The notes under the pieces: generated by a model
Told to the model about the DNA's origin: nothing
What the model saw: the letters and a program-made list of their open reading frames with translations, nothing else
Databases searched by the model: none
Source: Fomitopsis serialis
Taxonomy: Eukaryota; Basidiomycota; Agaricomycetes; Polyporales; Fomitopsidaceae
Assembly (NCBI RefSeq): GCF_022376445.1
Contig: NW_025955000.1
Location: 62,001 to 126,000 of the forward strand
Direction: 5' to 3'
Length of the DNA: 64,000 nt
Translations under genes and position numbers: made by a program
In this document: positions 53,601-64,000 of the stretch, in pieces
Layout: every line of letters starts with the position of its first letter
How positions within the stretch are numbered: the stretch's first letter is position 1

Positions 53601-55328
53601 TCGCGCGTGATGGTGTCGCCGCCCTCGGCCATGCGGAAGGCCTGAGCCTGGAGGGCATGCCACGGGCGGCCGCGGGCCATGGCCTGGTTGGCGAGGTCGG
53701 CGACGGTGTCGACGGCCTTGCGGCGGACGACAGGGTCGGGCTCGTGGAGGAGGGAGTAGAGGAGGATGCGCTCGAGGGTGGCGACGGACTGGGAGGAGAG
53801 GTGGTCGTAGAGGGAGAGGCGCGTCTGTGATGTCGAGCGGAAGAGGAGGCGGCGGAGGAGGACGAGAGAGAAGGAGCGCATCTGTGAGGCGGGGCGCAGT
53901 TGGTCAGTGGAGTTTCTTCGTCGAGTTGTGAGTCGTTCAGGCTGGACGTGCGCATGATCCGACGCAGGATATGCTCCTGCAGCCTGTGTGCACCAAATAT
54001 CACATTCGTTATGCAAGACATAGTGACGCGGATGGGACTGTATGGCATCCCAACTACTTCTCTACTGATCTCACCACGCCATAGCGAAGACATGGATGTC
54101 TCGCCGATCGCCAACGGTAGTCATCGGAAGCACGACTGCAACGGCAGTGGCAAGACGCGCATGGCGTAGGACGCCAGTCATGAGAATGCAGCACCAGAAG
54201 TCGCGGGCAATGACAGGATCCCGGTTATTGGTGAGAAAGCCTTGATCTCATCCGAATGACTTTGGCTTGTTTGGAGGGGACAGGCCTGATTCAATCGCGA
54301 TAAAAGTTCACTTTTGCCGGAAGAGTTGTCCGAACAAATATCGGTGAAAGCCCGGTCCGTGCCCGGCGGGCATGAAGTCAGTGGTTCCGAGCATGTACTC
54401 AACGTACCCATATTGCCGGCCACTAGATATGTCAACCCTGCCGGTTGATAGAGACAACAACGAAAGTGCAAAAGTGGTGCCGCGAATGGACATAATGCCT
54501 GTTACAGAGTCCAAACAACGAATCACTGTATGCACAGAGGCCAGATTTCATCCGGCTCAATAATCAACGTCATCCGAACACGGAGGCCCAAGTTTGGGCG
54601 ATGAGGATCAGGCATCCCCGCCTTTGACCAAGGCTAATGTAGCAGTGAAGCACATAGTGTGGAATGATATTGCCGAGCACCGAGCCGGTCATGACAGCTA
54701 GGTCCATATCGTTGGGCCCTGCGCATTCAAACACATAGGCGGAGTCCAGCGGGTCCGATATAGGATCACGCCGGACACAGCGGACGTCGACGGCCAGCTT
54801 GAGCCAGGCAGCCGCGACCTTGGCTATGGCGGCCGAGTTTGAGCGACAAAGTATCCGGACCACTGCATGCCAACGTCCGACGACCTCTGCTTCTATACAC
54901 GCTTTTCGTGCGGGGCCCAACGATGTGGACCTAGCTTGAACGAAGCGGTACGCAATGCAGTACCGGAAGTCGCGGGCAGCGAGACGCGTCTTGGATACGT
55001 CTGGGCTAGATCGTGCCCTGGTGTGCATTCGACAGCACCCAGCACGTGGCGAATCAACGACCAGAACTGTATGGACTCACCACTTCCGTGTCCGCCTGTG
55101 TTGAGAACTGCGCGAGAGCGAGGATGTAAAGTTCCGGAGTCTGCGAGAGTCGGTCATCGACGATCTTTTCTGCGCTGCATGCCAAACGAACAGCCGCGAT
55201 TAGCATGGAGTGTTACGCTGCGAACGCACGCGTACGCACCTTGAGCGGATCTGGTTGTCCCCGAGGACGAGGTTGGAGAGGATCTGGGTCAGCTCGGCGG
55301 TGACCTCGGGCGGGACGATCGCCTCCAT
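50646..55328 (-). CDS. Importin-5/Kap121-type karyopherin beta, C-terminally short
   Basis: A nuclear import receptor made of HEAT repeats. At least a dozen exons join in frame from MEAIVPPEVTAELTQILSNL (ATG 55328). Examples: AEKIVDDRLSQTPELYILAL (to 55081), RSFSLVLLRRLLFR (from 53881), FQYIPAMLASHDWKLRHAGL, the split stretch VTPMFADPHPRVRYAACQCI / GQLCTDLE, VHAHAAAALINFCEGVERDT, YLPVVMPPLLAAAGTKTEV, GWEMLNMDGQQIGIRTSALE and RFFFHEGVREACALLVPVLI. These follow importin-5 in order. The protein stops at VEDEEWAES (50646) right after the stretch equal to the region before VLPWFEQLLP in importin-5, so roughly the last 240 residues are missing and not found downstream. The intron before RSFSLV is 1199 nt. 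May be a truncated paralogue. Confidence 0.82.
53882..55080. other. 1.2-kb intron in the importin gene, probable insertion
   Basis: Ends with GTGAGT donor and CCTCACAG acceptor on the minus strand. Other introns of the gene are about 45-70 nt. The interior holds a short direct repeat (GCAC/GTACC(A/G)GAAGTCGCGGGCA at about 54189 and 54960) but no transposase and no clear terminal repeats. Confidence 0.6.
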
Positions 55329-55851
55329 CCTTGCTGCTCACTGCGCGCGCGTGTCGGTCGCTTGTTGCTATTCCTGTGTGCATGTCCTCAGTATAGCATG
55401 GTCCAGCCAGCACGATCGAACGGGAACTCACCAGTCGCGCACGCGATGTTTCAGAGGTCGCCGGGATGTAGGCGCGGTGAGTTTGGCGAGCGTTTGGCGG
55501 GGTGCGTGCGCCTATGATCTGCACGGCCAAGCGAGAAAAGGCTAGGTCGGGGCGTCGCGGGAGGAGGAGCGGGAGGAGGAGAGGTTGCTGTGCCCGACAC
55601 CGCTTCACCGGCGCCTCTACAAAATCGTAATCTAGGCGCTTCGAGTTGTTATGTACCATTGCTTACCAAGACTACTACGTTTCATTGATTCTTACTATTG
55701 TACATCACCGTTGACCATTATTACAGAACTTCGCGGCGGAGGGCAAGAATAAACGAAGGTTCGCGTTCACCCTTTCGATTCAGTTTGGCTGAAGGGTCGG
55801 CTACCTTCAAATACGAGATCGCGACCATGGCATACAGATGCTAGGTCGAGG
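55329..55851. other. Importin upstream region and F2 downstream region
   Basis: No gene seen; no clear TATA box. Confidence 0.4.
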
Positions 55852-57378
55852 CTAGCTCGAAGACCTCCGTGACGGAGGAGAGGTCGCTTTTTCGGGAGAA
55901 AGCCTACGCCCACCGTCCTCCTGCCCAGTCGTCCCACCGAACTTCCCCCACATACTCGTCAAACCACTTTTATCCTCCTGCGCAAGCTCGCAACAACCAT
56001 GCACGCGGAGACACTCCACTGACGAGACCGTATGCCCCGGGTACGACGCCATCGGAAATCCCGCCGCCTCATGTACCTTATGCCGTGCCTCCAGCGCCGC
56101 CCTCAAGTCGCCGCTGCTGAAGCTCGTGCATCCAACGATAGTTAAGGATTCGAGGTGTGGGCATTGCCACTCGTCTCCCCACGTAGGCTTCGCGAGCGCC
56201 TGGAAGACTTCCGCGCAGAGTCCGCCGCAGTCCACGATCGTCGCGTCATGGAAGTACTCCGTGAGGTAGTGCGTCAACGTCCGCCGGCACGCAATCCCGC
56301 TGACGCGGACGGTGCCCGACGAGCCGAGGTGATGGGCGCAGGGCATATCGGGGAGCGCGCAGCGCGTGTACGCGATGGCCGGCACCCAGGCATCGTCGTT
56401 TTCGAGGAGGCGGTGGTACTGCATGATGGCGACGCCGGACATGTCGACGAAGCTCACGCTGACCTCCACGCCCGGTTGGGCGGGAACGGGATCGGAAAGT
56501 CCATTAAGGCGCTGGAATGTACTGGGTCGAGCTCGAGGTTCTCGAGGTGGAGCGTGCGGAGATCCGGGCAGATCATGAGGCGTACCAGGAGGTCAAATAC
56601 GCGGAATCGCTCGCGGCCTCGGGTGAAGTTGGTCAGGGCGACGCGGGCGAGTTTGGGTGGCATCCAGCGGTCGGGGAAGGGTTTCACGTAACACTGCAGG
56701 AAGTGATGCCATTGTCAGTTCCTCTAGCACGGGCGCTGAGAACGCTTCGACTGTGGGCATGGCCGTCGCGGGATGCCCGATGATGAAGTCGAGGTTGAGG
56801 CGGACCAGGATGTCCGCGGGTCCCACGAGGTCGATACGCGGGCGAGGAAGTGAGCTTGAGTGGAGGAGCTTCATGCACAGGACCTTCCACCGCTTCACGT
56901 GCGGCAGCAGCATCTCGACGATGGCCGCTACCTGGGCCTTCTCCGTGCGGTCTTCTATCAAAGGGTCGTACCTGCGCAAGACGTAGACCTCGAGGAGTTG
57001 GTGACGTGACCAGGACAGATACTGACGGACTGTCGAAAGCGGCGTAGAGTCTGTTCCCAGCCAGATGACAAGCGGAGTCCAGAAGCAGGAGGCGTTTGAC
57101 ATGGCCTCGCGCCAGAGCGGGCAGACGCTAGCGAGGGACTCTGCGAAGGGATGCTCTTGAACGCGGTCTTCATAGCCAGGCCAGGATGCTAGTTTTAGGG
57201 AATCCGAGAGAGCTGCTTCTCGTTGATTGTAGGGCTGGACGACCGCGTAGAAAGCCTCGCCGAGGATGATGACTAGGACGTCGGTAGGCAAGTCGTTGAT
57301 GGTCCGAGGTCTGTGGGCGATACGACCGCTCTCAGGAAGTGTGTAGTCCCCAGTGCTAGACAAGTTCTCGTTGTCCAT
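55852..57378 (-). CDS. F-box protein F2 (apparent frameshift near 56700)
   Basis: Start MDNENLSSTGDYTLPE (57378). F-box: INDLPTDVLVIILGEAF .. LASVCPLWREAMSNASCFW; then TPLSTVRQYLSWSRHQLLEV and LLLPHVKRWKVLCMKLLHSS as in F1. The frame continues to APVLEELTMASL but the homologous continuation WHHFLQCYVKPFPDRWMPPK is one base out, indicating an indel around 56700. A second frame change or intron lies near 56460 before EVSVSFVDMSGVAIMQYHRL. The C-terminal part has LESLTIVGCTSFSSGDLRAA, equal to the F1 end. Stop 55852. Probably a decayed family member. Confidence 0.68.
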
Positions 57379-59592
57379 CTTGCTGTCTCAACTTGGCCTA
57401 TGTAGATCGTACCGTAGCCAATGAGGATGAGAACAGGCGCATCATCATACTCGTGCTCACTCACCGCGCGCAATGAGAAAGTCCGTACGAGTTCTTCTAT
57501 CTGGTACTTTGTGTAACGGTGGACTTCGGCGGGTATATGCGCCCTATATCATAACAGTCAGTCTCAGTCTGCATGTCTTATATCCTACACTGTGTTCCCC
57601 AAGCTATGAGCTCCCTAACCTCTGCCGTGAGCTTGTTGCACGCGAGCGACGCTTCTGTCGGTCGCCCTCCGTCAACCAGCCGATTCAAGAGCCTCAGTCA
57701 CCAGACGCAGCAAAATACGGCAGAGGGCCACAGAACTCGTTCAAAACTGTTGGAGAAGTGAGCAAGGCGAGAGGTGAAATGTTGAAACAATTGACGCGTT
57801 CGCCGTTCGGCGTGGTACTTGGAGGATTCCGGTAGTCACGTGCACGACGCGTCTGTGGCTGTCTTTCCGCGCTCGTCTTTCCCCGACGCTCGCTGCTCGT
57901 CCTCCCCACAATAATACTTAGAAGCTCGGCAGCACCATGCACCTGGGCGCGAAGCTCAGCCAGATGGTCATCGCCGCCGTGCAGAACATCCACAAGCATG
58001 CCGCTGGGCGCCGCTCGGACCAAATATACGTCCACCCATCTGCCAGTGTGTCGCTGTGCTCCGCTTCCTGAGGTCTCTCCAATGAAGACTGGTGTGAACA
58101 TGGGTCAATGCGCGCCTGCATTGTTAGCGGGCCTTGTCGTCGGTAAGCCTCCCTTTACAACCCTATGTGCACCATTCAAGTCACGCGCCTCCTCAGAATT
58201 GCGAGCAGCACGACTCTGCTCCCATATACGTTGCTCCGGTGGTGCAGCACGCTTGCATACAGCACCGGGCTGACCTCGTTGTCCGCGATGTGCTTCGTCG
58301 CGCGGTACAGTCACTCATGCTCGCGAGCGTACCTCATACTGCTTTTGGGTTCAGCATGTGCTCGTGTATGTGCCCATGGGCGCCGACGGCGGGTAGGGCC
58401 TGCGTGACGGTCGAGACACGTCATGGACGGATCTCCCAGAGTGCGAAAGCGCCTCCCGGAGCGGCGTGAGCGAACGGTTTCCAGTCCCGAGCGAACGGTC
58501 GCCAGTCCCGAGCGCGCCGCCCTTAAGCAGCAGCGAGACGGTCACGGATCCGAGTAGCTCGCCTTACGGGCACCGCTGCGAGGGTGGCTTGCGCGAGACA
58601 TTACACGTCGCGGACGTGACGAAGTCGCCCAAGAGGTCAAGGCGACGCGCCGTCAGTCAAATGATGGGGTTTGCTATCAGATTGAGACTGACTACGACGC
58701 ATCGCTGAGCGAATAGCACGCGCTGGGCGAGGAGCGAGGCCAATCTCATGCACCCCTCGATGCTCTGCGTTTTCGACGCCGTCACCCTGACGTTCGCGAA
58801 CAGCCCCAAGGTTATCCATGTACAATGAGTATCGTGTGACTGATATGCCTTGTTGTCGTCCTACATAATAAATGCCTTCTCAGTACGTTGTACAACACAG
58901 CTATTGATCTTACGGTTTGTTCCATATCTGCGCACGATATTGATGGTTGGCTTTCCCGCGTCACAGCAATGTCTCCTGTGCAATCGTCAATCAAAGTTTA
59001 CATTATTCTGAATCACCGAAGCTTCGTAAGTATCACCATGCAATATGCAGCGCAGAGCAAGTGGCACCGTCACCATTAGCGACACTTCGAGTGGTGCGAT
59101 GCAATCTCAAACCTAGTACGCACTGCTTCATACGGCTAAATATCATTGACTGCGTCGGTGGCCATGAATTCTTTGTCTTTCGGCACTTGGGCAGTACCGC
59201 GTCAGTCTACTAGCAATATCAACCACCGCCGCCGATCGGGATGTTCCAATTTGCCAGCGCACGCAACACACGGTTATCAAGGTGTTGATCTAAGCCGTTT
59301 AGTGCCAGTCGTGTGCAAACTCTGCGTGAATGACACGCGTCCATGCGAGCCTTTAATTGTGGTATCTTGAGGTTATTTGGTCTTTCGCAGCTACCAAGGC
59401 ACCACACTGAGAGACGTCGTGACCGCTACGGTATTCTGATTCAAATCAGGATCTACAATAGCGTATCATGATTCATGTCGCATATTTCGAACCACACGCA
59501 CCATGATTGCACGTAATTCGGGACTCGGATAGTCTCAGGAATCAGTTCCTCTGAGTCGACTCGTTCCTCTAGCCCCCAGCACTGCCGCAAAC
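57379..59592. other. Intergenic between F2 and S7, no supported gene
   Basis: A 44-codon frame at 57937-58071 (MHLGAKLSQMVIAAVQNIHK start) looks protein-like but stands alone. A 19- to 20-bp tandem word GAGCGAACGGTxxCCAGTCCC is repeated at about 58467-58515. The part after 59400 is the distal S7 promoter, with sequence shared with the other S genes. Confidence 0.4.
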
Positions 59593-59602
59593 ATTTATAA
59601 GG
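59593..59602 (+). promoter_or_regulatory. TATA box of S7
   Basis: ATTTATAAGG, 267-276 nt upstream of the S7 ATG; identical to the S2 TATA word. Confidence 0.62.
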
Positions 59603-59868
59603 ACGGAACACGCACATTGCCTACCCAGCTCCAACACAATCCTTATCTTATTCGGAGCCCGTCGACAGCGAGTGCGCTGGCCGGTGAGTACCTCTGCATG
59701 CCTTCTGTCAATGACTGTACTGACGAAGTACCTCTCACCTGCCCGCTGTCAACGCAGCCTCGCTTGATTATTGAACGACCCATACCGTGACGTACAACCA
59801 CGACGTATCTGCGCCCTACCTTCAGACCCACCGTCCAGCCACTGCACCTCAGCGAGCCCCCCGTGAAG

Positions 59869-60403
59869 ATGCGCTTCTCAACCATCTTCCCTCTCGTCTC
59901 CGCGGCGATGCTCGCCTCGTCTGCCGTAGCACGCCCCATTTCCTCAATCGCGTACGTATTGCTCCGCATCCGCAGAGCCAGCTTGAACGGTTCGACTGAT
60001 GCATACCTCTTCCCTCTGTAGCTTCCGCGACGACGCTGACCTTGCGGAGCGGGCTCTCGGTGATCTGGATATATTACGCCTCTTCGGGCGAGATGCCGTT
60101 GTAAAACAGTTAGCTGCACGCACAAGCAAAGGTCCAGAAAAACCTCACCTGGGGCTGACAGAATATCAACTACTAGGGCCCAAGCCCGATCGGCAGTTAT
60201 TTCGCTCTGGCAAGCAAGGAGATGAGCAATGGAAGACGTGTTGCAAGGCGGCGAAACAGACTGGTAAAGAATTGAAAGCCGCTGAGAAGGCAAAGACGAA
60301 AGGGGACAAGCAGTGGGAAAAGGAAAGGGGAAAGCTTTCCAAGGCAGCGGCGCAGCATGCAAAGGGGAAAGGGAAGAATTCAATCATAGGCGTAGCACGG
60401 TGA
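59869..60403 (+). CDS. S7: small secreted protein, plus-strand member
   Basis: Exon 1 59869-59951 (83 nt) and exon 2 60022-60403 give 154 residues. Signal peptide MRFSTIFPLVSAAMLASSA then VARPISSIA; intron GTACGT .. CTGTAG in phase 2. Exon 2 begins FRDDADLAERALGDLDILRL, FGRDAVVKQLAART, followed by a Lys/Gln/Glu-rich, strongly charged body with a CC pair (WKTCCKAAKQTGK) and the end KGKGKNSIIGVAR. No RPxxQSxxW tail. It is more than 13 kb from the other members, on the opposite strand, and converges with F3, whose stop is only 40 bp away. Confidence 0.72.
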
Positions 60404-60442
60404 ACCGTAAGTAGCAGATGAAGGCAGGCCGTCTCCAGAGCG

Positions 60443-61424
60443 TCAGCCGGGAAGCGGCCAGCCCAGGTAATCAACCTCGGGAGGGTGCCAGGTATCAAGG
60501 CTGGTGTCGCTGGACATGTCGGCGAAGTGCACATCGGAGCTCCATTGGATCGAGCGCGGGTTTATGATAGGCGGGCCTTCGTAGGAGATATCGAGCTGGA
60601 GGTTTTCGAGCTGCAGTGCGCCGTTGTAGAGTGCCTTGCAGGTCACCAGGGATCTCAGAAGGTCGGCGAGAGGGAAGGGTGGTTGGTGTGAGGCATAGTC
60701 AATCAGTGTGAGGAAGCCGAGCTTGGGTGGCATTGATAGTTGAGCGAGGGGCTTCACGTACGATTCACGGAAGTGGATGCCACACATGGAGAGGCACTCG
60801 AGGTGTGTCGAACACTTCGGGTTGAGGGACGTCTGTTGCGGAAAATGCGACCGCGTCGTCAACCGTGTGGTCGAGTCTGAGTCGCACCAACTTCTCTGCA
60901 TGACCGACGAGGTCAATACGCGGGAGCGGAAGTGACCTTGAGTGGAGAAGCTTCATGCATAATACCCTCCACCGCCTTACATGCGGCAAGAGCAGTTCAA
61001 CGACAGCCTTGACCCGAGCTCTCTCCGTTTGGTCTTCCATCGAGCCTGAGGGGTCATACCTGCGCATGACATAGACTTCGAGGGGTTGATTCCGCGACCA
61101 ACAAAGGTACTGGCGAATCCTCGAAAGCGGAGTCGGATCCATACCGGTCCAGATGACGAGTTGCGCCCAGAAAACTGACGCACACGACATGGCCTGTCGC
61201 CACGCAGGACATACGCAAGCGAGATACTCTGCAGAGGGATGCTCGGGGTTTCGATCATCATGCGGAGCCCCGGAAGCAATCTGAACGCTGTCCCAACCTA
61301 CCGCTCGCTGTCGCTGCGCTCCGTTGAATACATCACGAAGAATGAGGAGGAGGACGTCTTGAGAAAGGTTGTTGATTGTGGCACGAGGCCTTTGAGAGAT
61401 GCCACTCTCGGTAGCCATTGGCAT
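60443..61424 (-). pseudogene. F-box protein F3, frameshifted and 3' truncated
   Basis: Start MPMATESGISQRPRATINNL (61424). F-box INNLSQDVLLLILRDVF .. LACVCPAWRQAMSCASVFW; then TPLSRIRQYLCWSRNQPLEV and LLLPHVRRWRVLCMKLLHSR. The frame breaks just before LECLSMCGIHFRESYVKPLA (near 60805), and the C-terminal half ends at stop 60443 after DTWHPPEVDYLGWP, lacking about 170 residues present in F1. The break point coincides with the edge of the S7 block, so insertion of that block may have removed the end. Confidence 0.7.
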
Positions 61425-61838
61425 CCTCGTGTGGCGTACCGTTGCCCCACTGTCTAAGGAAATGATACGTATCAGTAGGCAGTAGCAATGGGAAGTCCAC
61501 AAAGAGAAGTGGTCCACGTACGGCCGTCTCGACAGCTCTTGTTGACGAAAGAAGCAGACACCTAAGTGGCGATGGCAGTACGGAGACAACTGTACAAAAA
61601 GGCTGAGCGTTGCGGTGAAGCAGTGGACAGACGCGTCATGCACGTGGATCCGACTCTTGAGCGCTTCATTGGACATCCAAGCCTCAGCACAAACCGAGTA
61701 ACTTAAGTAGCAAAGGTCCGACGGACGAGCCAAGTATGATTATTTCCTTACTTACAGTAATGACCAGTAACATGCGCAATCGCCTGCCTGCTCAGGATAC
61801 GACACCGTACCGCGCACTGCATCGCAGCGATGGACGTA

Positions 61839-63380
61839 TCAATTCATGACTCCAGTCATTTTGGCGTGCGGGAACAACGCAGCGATATGGGAAGTGAAGT
61901 CTTTCGCCTCCGCCTTGACCGTCCAGCCATCGACGTGCAACTCCTGGAGACCATGCGGATGGAGAGGCGCCGAATCGCTGGTAGGCACATCACCGTCATG
62001 ATAGACAGGTGGCAACGTCAGCGACTCCAGGTCGGCGCAGTGTTGCGCAGCGAAGCTGAGGGCATGCAACGAAGGTCGAACGGAAGACGGGCGGTGCCGC
62101 AGCTTGAGCTCCCTGAGCTTCGGCCAGCTCTGGGTGATCTGACGGATGTCGTCGTCTGACGTGTCCAGGGCCCACGCGCCGAGTTCGATCTCGACCTTGC
62201 GGAGGTTGCCAAGAGCGAGCAAGGGCTGGATGACGGCTATGACTGAGCGTGTCGGACGCGCAGAGGGTCGATTGGAAGTGGAGCCCGTTTTCCTCGAGCT
62301 CACTACCAACGTGTGCAGGTGCGGCAGCGTCTCGGCCACCTTGGGCCACAGCGTAGCGGCGGTACGCGCGTCCTCCAGGTGCAAGTGAAGCGTTCCGAGT
62401 CTAGGGAGAGCGACTGCGGCGAGGAATGAAGCGCAGGCAGCCGCTTCCGATTCATTGACCACCAACGTCTTTAGAGCCTTGAGCACGGGGCGCTCGCGCG
62501 TCTCCGGAAGGCCATATAGTATCCGTACGGTGAGAGTCGTGAGGAAACGAACGCGGACGAGTTTGTTGATTAATTTCGTGTTCAGTTGCCAGAACCTTGA
62601 TATGTCCAATGAACGGTCGACCGGGGATGACGACGGCGACGACGGAATCTTGGGGAACACGTTCTCGAAACATGGCATTCCCCGCAAAGCAAGGTGCCCC
62701 AAACGCGGGGACGCGATATAGATACCGTTCAGCAGCATCTGCAGCGCATGGCGGGTCCGATCATCGGACTCATACCGGCGCTCGTAGGGGTTGTCCCGCA
62801 TGAAGATGGAAAGCCAGCGCACGGATGGGTGGAGTAGAAAAAGCAGGGACGTGATGAGTGCTGAGTCCTGCGACCATTCGAGCACTTCGAGGTTTGGAAG
62901 TATGGGCTGGCCCGCACTTTGGATAGAGAGATGGTGGTAGACTGTAGGGTCTACAGGAGCGCGTACCTCGGGGTCAAATTCCCAGGTCTGTGCTCGGCAG
63001 CAACGAACAAAGCGGGCGTAGTACTTAAACCGTTCCCATTCGTCCGCCTGTATGTTGCGATGTAGGACCTAAACAAGCAGTTCAGAATTCGACGCGAAAC
63101 AACCCTACGATCACGGTCAAAAAATATTCGCAGTACTCACGTAGACAGGCACCGTCTTTACACTGGATGACAGTAGCTTGACGAGTACCGCGAAAGTTGG
63201 TATCTCCCTCCACAGAACCCGCGAAGCAGGTTCACGGAAGTGCTTGCAGACACTGGCGGATCGAGCAAGAGAAACAGCGCAAATCCCTTCACGCTCTTGG
63301 TCCAAATTCTTCACGTCAGGCTTTAGCTGTTCGAAGACGTGCAGCAGAATTTCCGGCACGGACAATGCGCGACTGACGGA
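61839..63380 (-). CDS. F-box/LRR-like protein F4
   Basis: Exon 1 63141-63380 and exon 2 61839-63068 join in phase 0 to 489 residues (intron GTGAGT .. GTTTAG, 72 nt). Start MSVSRALSVPEILLHVFEQL is an F-box opening; SASVCKHFREPASRVLWREI completes it. The rest is leucine-rich: VLHRNIQADEWERFKYYARF, NLEVLEWSQDSALITSLLFL, LGHLALRGMPCFENVFPKIP and LESLTLPPVY .. GLQELHVDGWT. It resembles the common basidiomycete F-box proteins that may recruit targets to an SCF ligase. It is only distantly related to F1-F3 and appears intact. An in-frame ATG 51 nt upstream is possible but less likely. Confidence 0.82.
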
Positions 63381-64000
63381 CATATCAGACACGTAGAAGA
63401 TGGTAGAACGCAGAACGAGTCGACAGTTCAACGTTCAACTTCCCCTAATTAATATTCATGTCGCACGGTAGCTAGTGGCGATTGGCGCTCGTCGGCAAAG
63501 CTCATGGATTGGCCATGACGAGACATAAAATCGTTTCAATTGCCGCAGGCTGGTATTAGGCGCATCCAGCGGCGCGGCATTTATGTACTGCAAGCTCGAA
63601 CTGGTCGTCGCTTCTAGTGACATGGGAGCGGTATCCAGGAAACGGCATGGGAATCGATGCTACCATTCACGACCGATATGCCATACAGCGTCATGTCCCA
63701 GACTCCGGCTCAGAGTCTGCCTCACATGTGCACTTCAAGTTGTACGACTTAAGTAGCTCCTGGGCATAGGCGTATGGTTGCTGCTTACACGGAATAGAAC
63801 AGTTCGCGCGGAAGCTAAGACCGCAAGCGAATACAGAAGGCAATACATACTACACTGAGATGTCACGGTCTGCTTTACGGATGCCCCGGACCCCGCTCCG
63901 TAACTTGACTGGCCTTCAATGGTGATGAGACGCCGTACATGAGGATTCGCGGAACATTTATACAGTGCAGCAACGGTCTCTTCCAAGAACCTGCTATAGC
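63381..64000. other. Upstream flank of F4 to window end, no gene seen
   Basis: Only short frames without motifs; a gene could begin beyond the window. Confidence 0.4.

Noticed and set aside
57937..58071. 44-codon frame beginning MHLGAKLSQMVIAAVQNIHK
   Set aside because: Protein-like but isolated, with no joining exon and no known family; kept only as a note.
20495..60403. S proteins as basidiomycete pheromone precursors or hydrophobins
   Set aside because: No C-terminal CaaX box, and no eight-cysteine hydrophobin pattern; most members have no cysteine in the mature part.
1..64000. CRISPR array, bacterial operon or prophage features
   Set aside because: The window is eukaryotic: spliced genes, TATA boxes and fungal transposons; none of the tandem repeats has regular spacers.

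Overview
The window is a stretch of a basidiomycete nuclear genome, most likely a wood-decay type Agaricomycete. Evidence seen directly: GC-rich coding sequence, many GT..AG introns of about 50 nt, a nuclear HSP60 gene, a KDZ-type transposase remnant, a BED/hAT transposase gene, F-box genes in a local family, and a DIRS-order (Ngaro-like) tyrosine-recombinase retrotransposon. No organism name can be given from the sequence alone.

Layout. 1-1.15 kb: 3' part of a KDZ transposase. 1.96-2.95 kb: an AT-rich block with no CpG at all. 3.05-6.45 kb (-): multi-exon BED/hAT transposase with a ubiquitin-like N-terminus. 6.6-9.1 kb: repeat-rich intergenic sequence. 9.28-11.22 kb (+): intact mitochondrial chaperonin HSP60 with a heat-shock-element-like site upstream. 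12.5-14.1 kb (+): a decaying unknown gene. 15.2-31 kb: a family of medium-chain (MDR) reductase copies. A and B are complete; C, D and E are fragments. Copy A carries a 3.0 kb terminal-inverted-repeat insertion inside intron 5, and copy B carries 245-bp tandem repeats inside intron 4. 31.8-37.9 kb: an Ngaro-like element with split direct repeats A1-gag-RT/RNaseH-YR-B1-A2-B2. 47.7-63.4 kb: four F-box genes and a C-terminally truncated importin-5/Kap121-like karyopherin, all on the minus strand.

The most unusual content is an array of small secreted-protein genes (here named S1-S8, 20.5-60.4 kb). Seven share one design: a TATA box about 255-275 nt upstream of the ATG, a probable 5'UTR intron, an 83-nt signal-peptide exon ending in phase 2, and a second exon with a conserved FRDDADLAERALGDL block, a fast-changing Lys/Ala/Pro-rich body and often an RPxxQSxxW tail. 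S8 keeps the promoter and gene layout but has an unrelated mature protein. S2, S3, S4, S5 and S7 are open end to end; S1 and S6 are broken. Blocks holding these genes have been duplicated together with MDR debris. Their function is unknown.

Housekeeping genes (HSP60, MDR-A/B, possibly the importin) sit between mobile and duplicating sequence, and many neighbours carry frameshifts, so this looks like a fast-evolving accessory region. All exon structures were worked out by eye from splice signals and frame continuity; none was checked by RNA data or database search.
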